Assembly (NCBI RefSeq): GCF_009936045.1
Contig: NZ_QWEQ01000003.1
Span: 124,001-188,000, forward strand
DNA length: 64,000 bases
From: Emergencia sp. 1XD21-10
GTDB taxonomy: Bacteria > Bacillota > Clostridia > Peptostreptococcales > Anaerovoracaceae
Direction of reading: 5' to 3'
Positions within the stretch are counted from its first letter, which is position 1, and every line of letters starts with the position of its first letter. Made by a program: the position numbers and the translations under genes. Positions 8,306 to 16,829 of the stretch are shown here, one piece after another. The notes beneath the pieces are model-generated. The model saw only the letters and a program-made list of their open reading frames with translations, did no database searches and had not been told where the DNA came from.

Positions 8306-9154
8306 TTATCTTGCTCCTTTCGATTTTGGTTTCCATTTCCGCTTCTGGGGCTGCTTATGCTCCGTCTTTCCTGCGGGCGGTTTCTTTGCGGAAGATTTCT
8401 CTTTCGCAGGGTTCGGGGAAACATCCGATTCCTGCTCCTTTCTGCCCTCTTTGATTTTCCGCAGTTCTTCCCTGACTGACGGCTTTTCCGTCTTAATCAT
8501 AGTAGCCCCCTCTGCGGACTTCCTTTGCTGCTCTGAGGTAGGCTCGGACAGAGGGGATTTTTCTGTCTTTGCCAATGAGGGGTTTGGGGCGTTCTCCTCT
8601 TTCTTTATGGGCTTGCCCATCAAAGCGTCCATAAGCCTGTCTTTCTCCTCTTTGCCCTGCAAGCCGATGTCTGGCTCTGGCTGACCGTCCTTTGCTTCTG
8701 CTGTCTTTGCTGCATCTTTCGGTTTGGTCTTTGCCCCTTTCGATTTCTCCGCTTCGGTCACGATAGAAGCGGCGTCCACCGATGCAAGGTTAAAGCGTTC
8801 CACGATGCGGCTGATTTTCGATGCGTCCTCCGCACGGGCAATCACGTCCACCTCCGCATTGGGGTCTTTATTCCCCCTGTCCGCAAGGACGCAGTAGAGT
8901 ACGCCGTATTTCTTCGCTTCCTGCGTGAACTTCTTTAAATCTCCGTTCTTGACGGTAAAGACTTTCAGCTCCTTGCCAGAGCGGAGCATGTTTGTGAGCC
9001 TTGCCTTTCCCTTTGTTTTCTGTTCCTCTTTTAAAATGGAGTAGAGCAGGATGGCGATATTCTTCGCACCCGCCCCCGTGATTCTGGCTGCGACCTCAAA
9101 TCCCTCCAAGCTCATCCTCACGATTTGCTCTGCCGCTTCGCCGCCTGTGTTCAT
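8306..9154 (-). CDS. PcfB family protein (DUF3801)
   Basis: The first 140 residues form the PcfB/DUF3801 domain: GGEAAEQIVRMSLEGFEVAARITGAG, then KNIAILLYSILKE, then a second half with VLADRGN and AEVDVIARAEDASKI. In pCF10, PcfB helps the relaxase nick oriT. The C-terminal half is a charged, low-complexity Lys/Glu/Pro tail ending in basic residues. It overlaps the relaxase 3' end by 59 bases in another frame, so the two are probably translationally coupled. The ribosome site is AAAGGAG. Confidence 0.85.
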   Translation of the reverse strand: MNTGGEAAEQIVRMSLEGFEVAARITGAGAKNIAILLYSILKEEQKTKGKARLTNMLRSGKELKVFTVKNGDLKKFTQEAKKYGVLYCVLADRGNKDPNAEVDVIARAEDASKISRIVERFNLASVDAASIVTEAEKSKGAKTKPKDAAKTAEAKDGQPEPDIGLQGKEEKDRLMDALMGKPIKKEENAPNPSLAKTEKSPLSEPTSEQQRKSAEGATMIKTEKPSVREELRKIKEGRKEQESDVSPNPAKEKSSAKKPPAGKTEHKQPQKRKWKPKSKGAR

Positions 9155-10508
9155 GCTTCATCAGCTCCTTTCCTTTCTGCTGTTTTTCATCTGCCCGTAT
9201 AACTGCTAATTTTTCTTTGAGGGCATCGCTGCGGGCTTCGATTCCCTCACACAATCTGACCTCCTTTCGGATGGTTTTCATCCTCCCCGTGATTTCCGAG
9301 ATGCGAGCCTTGACCGCTTCTTTTTCTTCGCCGGCTGCTTTGCGGCTCTGGGAGTAAAGCCCCTTACGCTGTTCGGTCAGCTTCTGCATCTCGGATTCCA
9401 GAAAATCTTTATATGACAAAAGCTGCTCCGCCGTATCTATGTGGTTATGGCAGAGCAGCCTTGTTTCTTTTGTGATGGCGTCCATCTTCATCAAGTCGTC
9501 TTTCAGAAGATAATGAAGCCGTGCATAATTCTGTTTCTTCCCTTTTGGCAGGATGCCGAGCCTGTAACAGTAATGAAGATACAGCCCACGCAAGCCGCCG
9601 ATTTTCTTTGCGTCTTTCAGAGAGCCACGGACACGGTAGACCTTGACATGCGGCTGTGGTTTGGAAAAGCTCTGGAATTTTACCGCATAGGAATTTTCTT
9701 TAATGCGTTCCGTAATCCTCTCATTGGTATAATCTTCTCCGAGCTTATAGAGCCGCTTCGGTCTTTCCCAACCTCTCCCGATAATCGTCCAGTATTTGCG
9801 GTTGGGGTCAAAGTTGACACGGTATCCCATTTCCCCTAACTGGCGGTCAAAGTCTTTCAGCGTAAAAGATTTTGAAATTGCTTCGTCCACCGCCTGCCGT
9901 GCCACGGTGTCCCTTGTGGGTAAGCCCTGCTTCTCGGCTTGGTATAAAGCGTATGGCTTCTTCCTGCCGCTTGGGTGTTCGATGACCGATAAGGAATACT
10001 CACGACACAATTCGTCCGAACGCTGACGGAGCAGACGCAGATTCTTCTTATTGTCGTGATAATGCTTTCCGTCCACATAGGAAACAGAGTTGACAACAAA
10101 GTGGTTATGCAGACACTCCGTATTCAGATGGGTCGCAACAACGACTTGGAATCGGTCGCCCCACATCTTCTCGGCTAACTTCACGCCGACTTCATGTGCC
10201 TGCTCTGGCGTGACCTCGCCCGCCTTGAAGCTCTGGAATCCGTGGTAGCAGACAATCTCACTCTGGTCGTTCCATTGGGCTTTGGCTATCGCCATCTCGT
10301 CCCGTGCCGTAGCAGGGTCGCAATTTACGCCTGTGACAAAAAACTGCTTCTCGGTCTTGTCGCCGTTGGTGGCGTACTTCATCACATCGCCCATCGCCTG
10401 CAGGTCGGCTTTTGTATATTTGGGGTTAGCGGTCTTTTCTGGATTCTCGGCGTAGTCGATGGGATGGTCGAGCCTGCCTTTCACGTCCCAGATTTCGCAG
10501 ACCGCCAT
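9096..10508 (-). CDS. MOBP-type relaxase (Relaxase/VirD2 nuclease domain)
   Basis: I set the start at the ATG at 10508, which overlaps the mobC stop as ATGA; the longer frame at 10571 has no support. In this numbering a Tyr in the segment HPIDYAENPEKT (near residue 19) is the likely nicking tyrosine. The three-His metal site is in THLNTECLHNHFVVNSV (His127, His134, His136). A long helical, charged C-terminal region follows (residues 330-470). It nicks the ICE oriT and pilots the strand into the recipient. MobC upstream and PcfB downstream complete the relaxosome. Confidence 0.93.
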   Translation of the reverse strand: MAVCEIWDVKGRLDHPIDYAENPEKTANPKYTKADLQAMGDVMKYATNGDKTEKQFFVTGVNCDPATARDEMAIAKAQWNDQSEIVCYHGFQSFKAGEVTPEQAHEVGVKLAEKMWGDRFQVVVATHLNTECLHNHFVVNSVSYVDGKHYHDNKKNLRLLRQRSDELCREYSLSVIEHPSGRKKPYALYQAEKQGLPTRDTVARQAVDEAISKSFTLKDFDRQLGEMGYRVNFDPNRKYWTIIGRGWERPKRLYKLGEDYTNERITERIKENSYAVKFQSFSKPQPHVKVYRVRGSLKDAKKIGGLRGLYLHYCYRLGILPKGKKQNYARLHYLLKDDLMKMDAITKETRLLCHNHIDTAEQLLSYKDFLESEMQKLTEQRKGLYSQSRKAAGEEKEAVKARISEITGRMKTIRKEVRLCEGIEARSDALKEKLAVIRADEKQQKGKELMKHEHRRRSGRANREDELGGI

Positions 10509-10840
10509 CAGCCCGACATCTTCCTCGGAACAAGGAAACTCCTGCTCACGTCCAGACGGAAGTCCCGCCAACGCTTGGCTTCGTCATAGAGCATCGGCGT
10601 GTCTACAAAATTCAAGGCGTTCGCTTTTGCCGCAAGCTGGTTGATGCGGTTGCCGATAGCCGACAGCTCCCGCATGATTTTATAAAACTCTGGGTCTGGC
10701 TTCTCGCAGAGCCGATAGCCCATGACCATTGACTGGAGCAGGGCTTGTCTGGAATGACCTGACCTCTCGGCAAGGGAGCAGAGATAGTCAGCTTCCTCCT
10801 CGGTCAGACGGAAAAGTATCTGCACATTCCTTTTTCGCAT
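10508..10840 (-). CDS. mobC: MobC relaxosome accessory protein
   Basis: The 110-aa protein begins with a ribbon-helix-helix type segment (RNVQILFRLTEEEADYLCSL) followed by the MobC signature helix ELSAIGNRINQLAAKAN. It binds near oriT and helps the relaxase open DNA. The start follows AAAGGAGGGG, and the stop overlaps the relaxase start as ATGA. Confidence 0.9.
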   Translation of the reverse strand: MRKRNVQILFRLTEEEADYLCSLAERSGHSRQALLQSMVMGYRLCEKPDPEFYKIMRELSAIGNRINQLAAKANALNFVDTPMLYDEAKRWRDFRLDVSRSFLVPRKMSG

Positions 10841-10952
10841 CGAACCCCTCCTTTCCCTCGGAGAGCCTGTTAATCTGCAAAAGGCACATACACGCCACGC
10901 CGACTAAGCCGCCGAGCGTCGTGCCGATGGCAAAAGATAAAAACTCACTCAT
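10788..10952 (-). CDS. DUF3789 small membrane protein
   Basis: A 54-aa frame starts MSEFLSFAIGTTLGGLVGVA, with one glycine-rich membrane helix and then NRLSEGKEGFDAKKE. This matches the DUF3789 family, a tiny protein regularly found just upstream of mobC in these elements. Its 3' third overlaps mobC in another frame (positions 10788-10840). Its coding sequence contains the mobC ribosome site, so mobC translation may depend on it. Confidence 0.75.
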   Translation of the reverse strand: MSEFLSFAIGTTLGGLVGVACMCLLQINRLSEGKEGFDAKKECADTFPSDRGGS

Positions 10953-10980
10953 TCTTGGATTCCTTTCTTTTCATGGGGTA

Positions 10981-11015
10981 TTAGGGGCATCCCCTAACAA
11001 GCGAATTTTGTTTCC
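10981..11015 (-). other. Candidate ICE oriT
   Basis: Just upstream of DUF3789-mobC lies a small inverted repeat TTAGGGG-CAT-CCCCTAA (10981-10997) followed directly by CAAGCGAATTTTG. On the minus strand this reads CAAAATTCGCTTGTTAGGGG. The place (5' of mobC and relaxase) and the hairpin-plus-conserved-arm layout fit an oriT for a MOBP relaxase. I know no exact nick sequence for this family, so this is a candidate only. Confidence 0.4.
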
Positions 11016-11060
11016 ATCGCCAGATGGATAACCAAATTCAGTGCTTGGTAAGACGTGTCT

Positions 11061-11405
11061 TTAATCTTCGCCCTCATACATACATTCTCCGCACACGGGG
11101 CAGAAGTACGGACAGTCGGAACAATCCTCATTCTCAAAGCCACCGCCCTCGCTCTCCATTTCTTCACATCCGTCCTCATTTTCATCCTTAATATCCGCTT
11201 CGCCGCAGACAAAATCCCCATCGGAAAACCTAACAAGGTCAGTATCAAACAGGATAATTTTCAACTTTTCCGCTACCTGTTCGGGGCTGTCTGCATAGAT
11301 GGAAACGGTCTTTTCAAAGTGACCTGTGAGTGTTACTTCATATTGCTTCAATGGCAAATCCCTCTCTTTCTTTGTCAATTCTTCTTTAATTTCTGGCTCT
11401 TTCAA
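11061..11405 (-). CDS. Small cysteine-cluster element protein
   Basis: The open frame starts at a TTG at 11405 (114 aa). A second TTG at 11351 has a better ribosome site (AGAGAGG), giving MKQYEVTLTGHFEKTVSIYA. The N-terminal half looks like a short beta-sheet domain. The C-terminus is acidic and ends in a cysteine cluster, CSDCPYFCPVCGECMYEGED, likely a metal-binding knuckle. I do not recognise the family. It lies between the TOPRIM gene and the mobilisation genes. Confidence 0.6.
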   Translation of the reverse strand: MKEPEIKEELTKKERDLPLKQYEVTLTGHFEKTVSIYADSPEQVAEKLKIILFDTDLVRFSDGDFVCGEADIKDENEDGCEEMESEGGGFENEDCSDCPYFCPVCGECMYEGED

Positions 11406-11426
11406 TCAGAAAAAATCATCCAACAA

Positions 11427-12416
11427 TCAACGGGCATCCCCCCTTTCACGGCTCTGTTTCTGCCTTGCAATCCCCAGATATGACATTAAAAAATCGTTGA
11501 AGTCCTTGCCGACTGGCGGCGGTTCATCAACGATTTTATAATCTTTCTTCAATAATTCTGTTAGGGCAGCGGTACATAACCGACCTGCCCTGTCCTTATC
11601 CAGATGCAGAAATATAGTTTTAATTTGTGGGTTTGCTTTCAAAAAAGTCGTGAGGGCAACGGGGATTTTGCTGTCCTTTATCTCTTTCTTTGGCTGATAC
11701 ACGCCCGACAGGGAGAGAAGATTCTCTGCCTTATAATCCTTTCCCTCACATTTTAAATAGGTGGCATAGGATAATAAATCAATGGCGGCTTCAAATAAAT
11801 GCACCGAAGCACACGGTTCTCTCGCCAGAAGCCGAAACGAATACCGCTTGTCGCTGCCCGATGCATCACGCTTAAAGCTGCTGATTGTGCCACGGCAGGC
11901 GGCGTATTTGGGCGTTCCGCTTTCATCCTTGCCGATAAAAACGGCGTTGTGGTAGTCGGCACTCTCGAAAATAATCCCCTCGGCGATGCACTCCTGGATA
12001 AGCTGATAATCAATGCCACGCCCGAAAAGATACTTCGCCACCCTGTCGCAATTTTTGTTTTTCGGCGGCAGGAGCAGCACCTTTGGCTCGTCTTTTTTCA
12101 CGGCAGGGGGCGGCGGCTTCCAGTCCGCCATCGTCTGCCCCGTGAGGATTTCCACGGCTTCTACAAAGCCGTATTCCTTAACTTTCATCAGATAATCAAG
12201 GGCGGAATATCCGCCGAAGCCCCTCGACCACCAGTACCATTTGCCGTTGGAAATCTTTAGGCTGTCATGCTCTGCGGTACAGTACACGTTCGTTGTGCCT
12301 TTGACTTTGACAAGATTGGTCGGCTCATAGGCTCTGAGATAGGAAAGCAGGTCTATCTGCCTTGCCCGTTCAAGCACGTCTGGATCAATCTGCATATAGG
12401 GTTTAGATGCTCTCAT
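11427..12416 (-). CDS. DUF3991 and TOPRIM domain protein (primase-like)
   Basis: The 329-aa protein opens with a CHC2-like zinc-finger remnant (YLRAYEPTNLVKVKGTTNVYCTAEHDSL), then the DUF3991 signature GYSALDYLMKVKEYGFVEAVE. The C-terminal half is a TOPRIM fold: LFEAAIDLLSYATY for the first acidic motif and IFLHLDKDRAGR for the DxD-like motif. Such proteins are thought to act as primase-like enzymes on transferred DNA. Its 5' leader contains a 15-bp hairpin. It is the first gene of the mobilisation operon. Confidence 0.8.
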   Translation of the reverse strand: MRASKPYMQIDPDVLERARQIDLLSYLRAYEPTNLVKVKGTTNVYCTAEHDSLKISNGKWYWWSRGFGGYSALDYLMKVKEYGFVEAVEILTGQTMADWKPPPPAVKKDEPKVLLLPPKNKNCDRVAKYLFGRGIDYQLIQECIAEGIIFESADYHNAVFIGKDESGTPKYAACRGTISSFKRDASGSDKRYSFRLLAREPCASVHLFEAAIDLLSYATYLKCEGKDYKAENLLSLSGVYQPKKEIKDSKIPVALTTFLKANPQIKTIFLHLDKDRAGRLCTAALTELLKKDYKIVDEPPPVGKDFNDFLMSYLGIARQKQSRERGDAR

Positions 12417-12447
12417 TCAAATAAAAATCACCTCCATAAATACAATT

Positions 12448-12491
12448 AGCCGAAAGATTTTCGTAAATGAAAACCTCTCGGCTATGTAAAA
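12448..12491 (-). promoter_or_regulatory. Leader hairpin 5' of the TOPRIM operon with TTTTACATAGCC motif
   Basis: On the minus strand, TTTTACATAGCC leads into a 15-bp stem (arms 12469-12483 and 12448-12462, two G-U pairs, 6-base loop). The ribosome site GGAGGTG comes next. The same TTTACATAGCC-plus-hairpin layout precedes parA (45379-45407). It may be an attenuator or a shared operator. Confidence 0.5.
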
Positions 12492-12535
12492 TAGTATTTA
12501 ATTCCAATCATGATTTACAGATAAACATAAAATAG

Positions 12536-12697
12536 TCACTTTCTATTTCGGTAAAAAGCGATACAAACAAGGGCAAATACCATTGGAATAATAGCATATC
12601 CCGCATTTATCTTCCCACCATTATACAAAACATATCCTGCACCAACAAAGGTTAAAATAATAAATATTATACTCAATATAAGAGCTGCTTTCTTCAT
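12536..12697 (-). CDS. Small hydrophobic protein, cargo island
   Basis: A 53-aa frame starts MKKAALILSIIFIILTFVGA and has two membrane helices joined by YVLYNGGKINAGY, ending CIAFYRNRK. I do not recognise it. Codon use is AT-rich, unlike the ICE backbone, and matches the genes at 12868-15352. The AGGTAGGAC before the ATG is a modest ribosome site. Confidence 0.5.
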   Translation of the reverse strand: MKKAALILSIIFIILTFVGAGYVLYNGGKINAGYAIIPMVFALVCIAFYRNRK

Positions 12698-12867
12698 AAT
12701 GTCCTACCTTTAGATTCTGCTTCATAAGTCTGCTTTTACTTCCAGGCTGTAAATTTTAAATTATCCCGTCTTTTATATATCTACCATATAGAAAATTTAT
12801 CTCTATTTAGCTATGTATCAAACAATGTTCAATTCTAACTATTGGGCATTAACAAATTAGTTTTTGC
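12698..12867. other. AT-rich non-coding gap
   Basis: About 170 bases between the small hydrophobic gene and the C_GCAxxG gene. I see no gene, strong hairpin or clear promoter in it. Confidence 0.4.
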
Positions 12868-13287
12868 TTACTTTTCTGTGATTCCCAAAATATATTGATA
12901 TGCAAATCCGATTCCATTACAAGTCAAGTTTTCACACATATGTGGCGGGTCGCTCTCTGAAAAACCCGTAGGACGTAATTCAAAACATCTTAATGAACCA
13001 AATTCTCTATCAAAGGCAGACGCAAAATTATAGCAGGCAGATACAATTTCATCTTCTGATTTTCCTATCATATGAAGATAAATTCCAATGAACATAAGCG
13101 TACCTTCAACTAAACCACATTGTGCCCTATATCCACCCGCACCATGCAATCCAACCGCAGACCAGATTGTTTGCGGCTCAATGACAATTTCAAATAATTC
13201 GCTCAAACAGACAAGTGCTGTCCTTGCACAATTTATATCTTCTTTCCAGTACAATTCATGTACCCGCTTTGTTATATATTCTTTCAT
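12868..13287 (-). CDS. C_GCAxxG_C_C family probable redox protein
   Basis: I set the start at the ATG at 13287 (139 aa, MKEYITKRVHELYWKEDINC), which fits the family N-terminus; a longer frame reaches 13368 and overlaps the next gene. The pattern is an NCARTALVCL helix, GLHGAGGYRAQCGLVEGTLMFIG, and a later CENLTCNGIG. These are the spaced cysteines of the C_GCAxxG_C_C family. Its exact redox partner is unknown. It belongs to the AT-rich cargo island and so was probably acquired separately from the ICE backbone. Confidence 0.75.
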   Translation of the reverse strand: MKEYITKRVHELYWKEDINCARTALVCLSELFEIVIEPQTIWSAVGLHGAGGYRAQCGLVEGTLMFIGIYLHMIGKSEDEIVSACYNFASAFDREFGSLRCFELRPTGFSESDPPHMCENLTCNGIGFAYQYILGITEK

Positions 13288-13321
13288 TAATATGACACAT
13301 CTATGATTTCCACATTTTATA

Positions 13322-13744
13322 TCAAAACCAATTTGCCTGTTCTTTTCTAAATTGTGGTACATCGCCATGTTGATATGGGTTATAATTATTTAAATTACAG
13401 CCAAATTCTTTTAACAATTTTATTTTGTTATCAGATGTCCATTCGATAAGTGACATACCATCAAATTCCTCAATGCTACCATCGTTCATCTCATTCTTAA
13501 AATACCATTCTACAATAGTTTGGCTTTCCTTATGGAAGTACTGTTTTATATCCCATACAAGAACTTTACCACGAGTGTTCCATTCTTCAAACCAATGTTT
13601 AACGGTTATACGGTTTTCATATTTCGGACTCCAACTTTCAATATAAATAACATCTTCCGTAAAAATATCATCTATCCCTAAGTCTTTTTGTTGCAGCCAC
13701 ATATCAAACCACAAACGGATTATCCTTTCTCTTTGATTCATCAT
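13322..13744 (-). CDS. NTF2-like (SnoaL-type) family protein
   Basis: The 140-aa protein has an opening helix (RERIIRLWFDMWLQQKDLGIDDIF), then TEDVIYIESWSPKYEN, a central KHWFEEW helix and beta strands ending in TSDNKIKLLKEFG. This is the cone-shaped NTF2/SnoaL fold used by small-molecule-binding and isomerase-type proteins. The substrate is unknown. It is part of the cargo island, 34 bases upstream (in transcription) of the C_GCAxxG gene and possibly co-transcribed. Confidence 0.7.
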   Translation of the reverse strand: MMNQRERIIRLWFDMWLQQKDLGIDDIFTEDVIYIESWSPKYENRITVKHWFEEWNTRGKVLVWDIKQYFHKESQTIVEWYFKNEMNDGSIEEFDGMSLIEWTSDNKIKLLKEFGCNLNNYNPYQHGDVPQFRKEQANWF

Positions 13745-13769
13745 TCAACACCTCTATAAGCTAATGTTG

Positions 13770-14215
13770 TCAACGGCATTCATTTTCACTTCGTCGTCCA
13801 GTGCCATGCCTGTAGTTTTCTAAACGCTGTTTATAACTTTGAGCAATCAGACTTTTTTCAGTAATACTACCGTCTGCATTGATAATATTGCCGTCCTCAT
13901 TATTCCATGCCTTAATTGCTATATCCATTAATGGCTCTACAATCTTCATTGGCAATTCATCAAGATTATCAATTGCAAGCCACGGAAATGCACGAAACAT
14001 TTTATCATTACCAATAAGGAACATATAGCCTATCAGCTCTTTTTCTCTAAAAACAAAATAAAACTGTGGCATTTTTTCTCCAAATGCCTTATCCATTATC
14101 CGACGCATTGTTTTTATACTTCCATATGCAGGAAAAAAACAATAGAGCTTAAAGAATTTAAAGCGAATTTCCGTTGCTCAAGTGACATATTCCGATAATT
14201 ATAAAACCGTTCCAT
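13770..14215 (-). pseudogene. Frameshifted cargo gene of unknown family
   Basis: An ATG at 14215 behind GAAAGG opens a frame (MERFYNYRNMSLEQRKFALN...) that stops near 14115. A second open frame of 112 codons continues from there to 13770. The two join smoothly if one T is added to the run of seven T at 14133-14139 (reading VFFPAYGSIKTMRRIMDKAF), giving about 149 aa. The second part includes FYFVFREKELIGYMFLIGND, which looks like a compact alpha/beta domain that I cannot name. Either the gene is broken or the homopolymer is a slippage or sequencing site. Confidence 0.6.
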
Positions 14216-14256
14216 ACACCACCACACCTTTCAAATAAAATTCATCTTTCTCTTTG

Positions 14257-14502
14257 TCACTCTTGATAACCAATGACAGCAATGACTTTTTCTTCTTTTA
14301 AAATGAAAGCAACTTTCTTCCCCTCTTTCAGCAATTCATTTTTACAAGTCAAAATATCTTCGGATACATTATTTGGAAGTTCAGATAAAACAATGTATTC
14401 ACTATTATAAATACCAGATTTGTAATCTATAAAAATCTGCTCTAATTGTTCCAAACTAATTTCTTTTGCAGGCAACCATGAAAAAATATCTAATACTTTC
14501 AT
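14257..14502 (-). CDS. Hypothetical small protein, cargo island
   Basis: The 81-aa soluble protein (MKVLDIFSWLPAKEISLEQL...) has an alternating helix and strand pattern and a C-terminal beta hairpin (KKVAFILKEEKVIAVIGYQE). No family is recognised. It shares the AT-rich base use of its neighbours. Confidence 0.5.
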   Translation of the reverse strand: MKVLDIFSWLPAKEISLEQLEQIFIDYKSGIYNSEYIVLSELPNNVSEDILTCKNELLKEGKKVAFILKEEKVIAVIGYQE

Positions 14503-14578
14503 TAAAACTATCCCTCTTTACTCAATCCCCATAGCGTCTATTATACTTTAAAAAAATAAAAATTTGGTCGCATCATAG

Positions 14579-15352
14579 TCATAACAAAATACTTCCTTTT
14601 GAATAAATGACTGCATTTCCTGAAATTTTTATATTATTATTGCTACATTCACAATAGAGAGTGCCTCCTCTTTTAGATAATTGTTTTGCCAATAGTTTAT
14701 TTTTTCCCAACTTATTGCTCCATATTGGTACTAAAGTGCTGTGGGCAGAACCTGTTACTGGGTCTTCAAACATCAATTCTGGACAAAAATATCTCGAAAC
14801 AAAATCAGCATTATTACCCTTTGCTGTTATTACAATTCCAAGCCAAGAATCTAATTTTTTAAGTTTCGTATAATCTGGAATATAATTTTTAACTTCTTCT
14901 TCATTATTCATTACTACATATAAATCCCGTTCAGAATAAAGCTCAAGCGGCTCAAAACTGAGTGATTCAACAATATCTGGCTTTTTCATAATACTCTGTG
15001 CTATTCTTTTTGGAAAAGTCATTTCATACAAATCCCCTTTTCGAATAACGCTTAAAACGCCAATAACAGTTTCAAAATTAACTTTATCTGAATTGCAATC
15101 TAAGTGATTAAAGACAATAAAAGCAGCTGCTAATGTTGCGTGACCACAAAGGTCTATTTCAAATGATGGCGTAAACCATCTTAATATATAATCCTTGCCA
15201 TTCTTATAAATAAATGCTGTTTCGGATAAATTATTTTCAAATGCTATATTTTGCATAACTTCATTGGAAAGTGTTTTTTCTGACACACATATGCAAGCTG
15301 GATTGCCACTAAACAACTTATCAGTAAAAGCATCAACCACATAGTAATCCAT
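14579..15352 (-). CDS. PhzF family isomerase-like protein
   Basis: The ATG at 15352 follows AAAGG; an upstream GTG is less likely. The 257-aa protein reads DYYVVDAFTDKLFSGNPACI with the family's NPA motif, then NLSETAFI with the usual catalytic-type Glu, FEIDLCGHATLAAAF, and a second half with EDPVTGSAHSTL. This is the two-lobed diaminopimelate-epimerase fold of PhzF/YddE proteins. Outside phenazine operons their substrates are mostly unknown, and no phenazine genes are nearby. It is the first gene of the AT-rich cargo island. Confidence 0.9.
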   Translation of the reverse strand: MDYYVVDAFTDKLFSGNPACICVSEKTLSNEVMQNIAFENNLSETAFIYKNGKDYILRWFTPSFEIDLCGHATLAAAFIVFNHLDCNSDKVNFETVIGVLSVIRKGDLYEMTFPKRIAQSIMKKPDIVESLSFEPLELYSERDLYVVMNNEEEVKNYIPDYTKLKKLDSWLGIVITAKGNNADFVSRYFCPELMFEDPVTGSAHSTLVPIWSNKLGKNKLLAKQLSKRGGTLYCECSNNNIKISGNAVIYSKGSILL

Positions 15353-15432
15353 ATTAGGCACCTTTCACACTTTAAATTTTTGTTTATTTTACCATATACT
15401 TATGAAATTTTCCACTACATGGTTATGTAAAA

Positions 15433-15462
15433 GACGGCATCAGCTTTCACACCAACACCGCC
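15433..15462 (-). terminator. Rho-independent terminator after the DUF6664-like gene
   Basis: On the minus strand a 12-bp stem (GGCGGTGTTGGT / GCTGATGCCGTC, with G-U pairs) is followed by TTTTAC. It ends transcripts coming from the helicase region before the cargo island. Confidence 0.6.
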
Positions 15463-15480
15463 TTTTTCTCAGTCAGTCCA

Positions 15481-15810
15481 TCATAAAATTCCTGCTTTTT
15501 TCAGATACCCTACGCTGTCATAACAGCCACGGAAGTAAACCGACTGCATCTCCATATCCGTAAGTTTGTTCCTAAGCTCCATCACTTGAATGAGTGCGGC
15601 ACATTCCTCTTCGGTCAGTTCCGCCGATGTTTCCGTATCAAACACACCTAAAACTTTCGGATATTTCTCATAAAGGCTCTCAATTTCAGCTCTTATGGCA
15701 CGGTATTCCTCATTTTCTCTGGACAGCTTTGCGATGACAGAACCGAGGTATTCATTAAAGATATTGCTGTGGACGTCTACAAAAGTTTCAAATCTGAACG
15801 CATCAGACAT
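15481..15810 (-). CDS. DUF6664-like conserved element protein
   Basis: The 109-aa helical protein reads FETFVDVHSNIFNEYLGSVIA, then a Glu-rich middle (LTEEECAALIQVMELRNKLTDMEM) and an end SVYFRGCYDSVGYLKKAGIL. It resembles the DUF6664 family as I remember it, which is regularly encoded just downstream of the giant helicase of Tn1549-like elements. Function unknown. Confidence 0.65.
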   Translation of the reverse strand: MSDAFRFETFVDVHSNIFNEYLGSVIAKLSRENEEYRAIRAEIESLYEKYPKVLGVFDTETSAELTEEECAALIQVMELRNKLTDMEMQSVYFRGCYDSVGYLKKAGIL

Positions 15811-15890
15811 TCTTCCTCACCTCCGATTTTTTCTTACCGTCACTTATTATACTGCCCAAAATAAAGCAATACAAATGTGCAAACTGGATT

Positions 15891-16829
15891 TTACCTCTCC
15901 CTGTCCGCACTTTTTTTCTCTGCCGGCTCACCGTTCTGCTCTTGCTCATCGTCAATAACAGCGTTGTCCTTTTCATTCAGATTCAGTTCGATATTGAGGG
16001 CGTTCAGCCTTTCCGTCTTTTCTTTCAGCTCATTTTCAAAGGCAAATGGTTTCTTTACTTCCTCTTTTGCTGTTTCAAGCTGTGCGATGGTTTCCTCCTT
16101 TCTGGTCTTGGCGGCTTCCAGTCTGGCAGGGAGTTTGGCAATCTCATTTTCAATTCTGGTCAGATTGCCCAGAGCGTCCACGCCTAAATCCACCTTGTGT
16201 TTCCTCATTCCGCAGAGGTTTAAACAGTAGTTGGCATTGACGGTATCATAGTAAACCTCCATCTGAAAGCCACGGTAACTGCCGATTGCTATCGGCTGTG
16301 ACAACGGATTTTCCTTACAGATGGCAAGAAGCATCTCGCCTGCATCCGCTTTTTCTTTGTAGGTCACGCCTTTTAAGGTCATGGGGCAGAACTTGTCCTC
16401 GCCCTGCGGCTTATGCTGACTGGCAATCTCCACATCATTCCCATAGGCTGTAATGCGTTCCTCATAGTCTTTAATCTCCTGCGGGTAGTGCTTCAGTATC
16501 CTGTCCTCAAGGTCGTAATGCTCGGAAAGATAGCTCTGCTTCAAGACTTTCAGCTTCGCCACCTGCATATCCAAATCCATTTTTTCCTTGAAACGCTCGT
16601 CGCCTGTGGCAAGCATTTTGACCTCCGCAAAGGAGAGAGCCACTTCGTCCACGTCCTCGGCAGAACGGACGGGGCTTTTGCTCGTCATTATCTGGCTGAT
16701 AAATTTCTGCTTTCCCTCCACCAACTGAAAGAGGTAGGCATCAAAGGTCTGTTCCGTCACATAGCGGTAAACTTCAACCTCTGGGAACATATTGCCCTGC
16801 CTTTCGAGCCTGCCTTGACGCTGTTCCAA
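15891..16829 (-). pseudogene. SNF2/N6-methylase helicase, C-terminal fragment (gene split by nested element)
   Basis: This fragment opens at LEQRQGRLERQGNMFPEVEV, which is helicase motif VI, and runs 312 codons to the natural end. It is the continuation of the frame that breaks at WRPSD in 27900-35456. Joining the two at GAT gives one unbroken frame of 2806 codons. The TTG at its 5' edge has no obvious ribosome site, so it is probably not made as a separate protein. The rest is coiled-coil rich (residues 200-290). It is a disrupted gene, reversible if the insert excises. Confidence 0.9.

Noticed and set aside
10994-11248. 84-codon minus-strand frame over the candidate oriT
   Set aside because: It overlaps the Cys-cluster gene in another frame, lacks a ribosome site and has no sensible composition.
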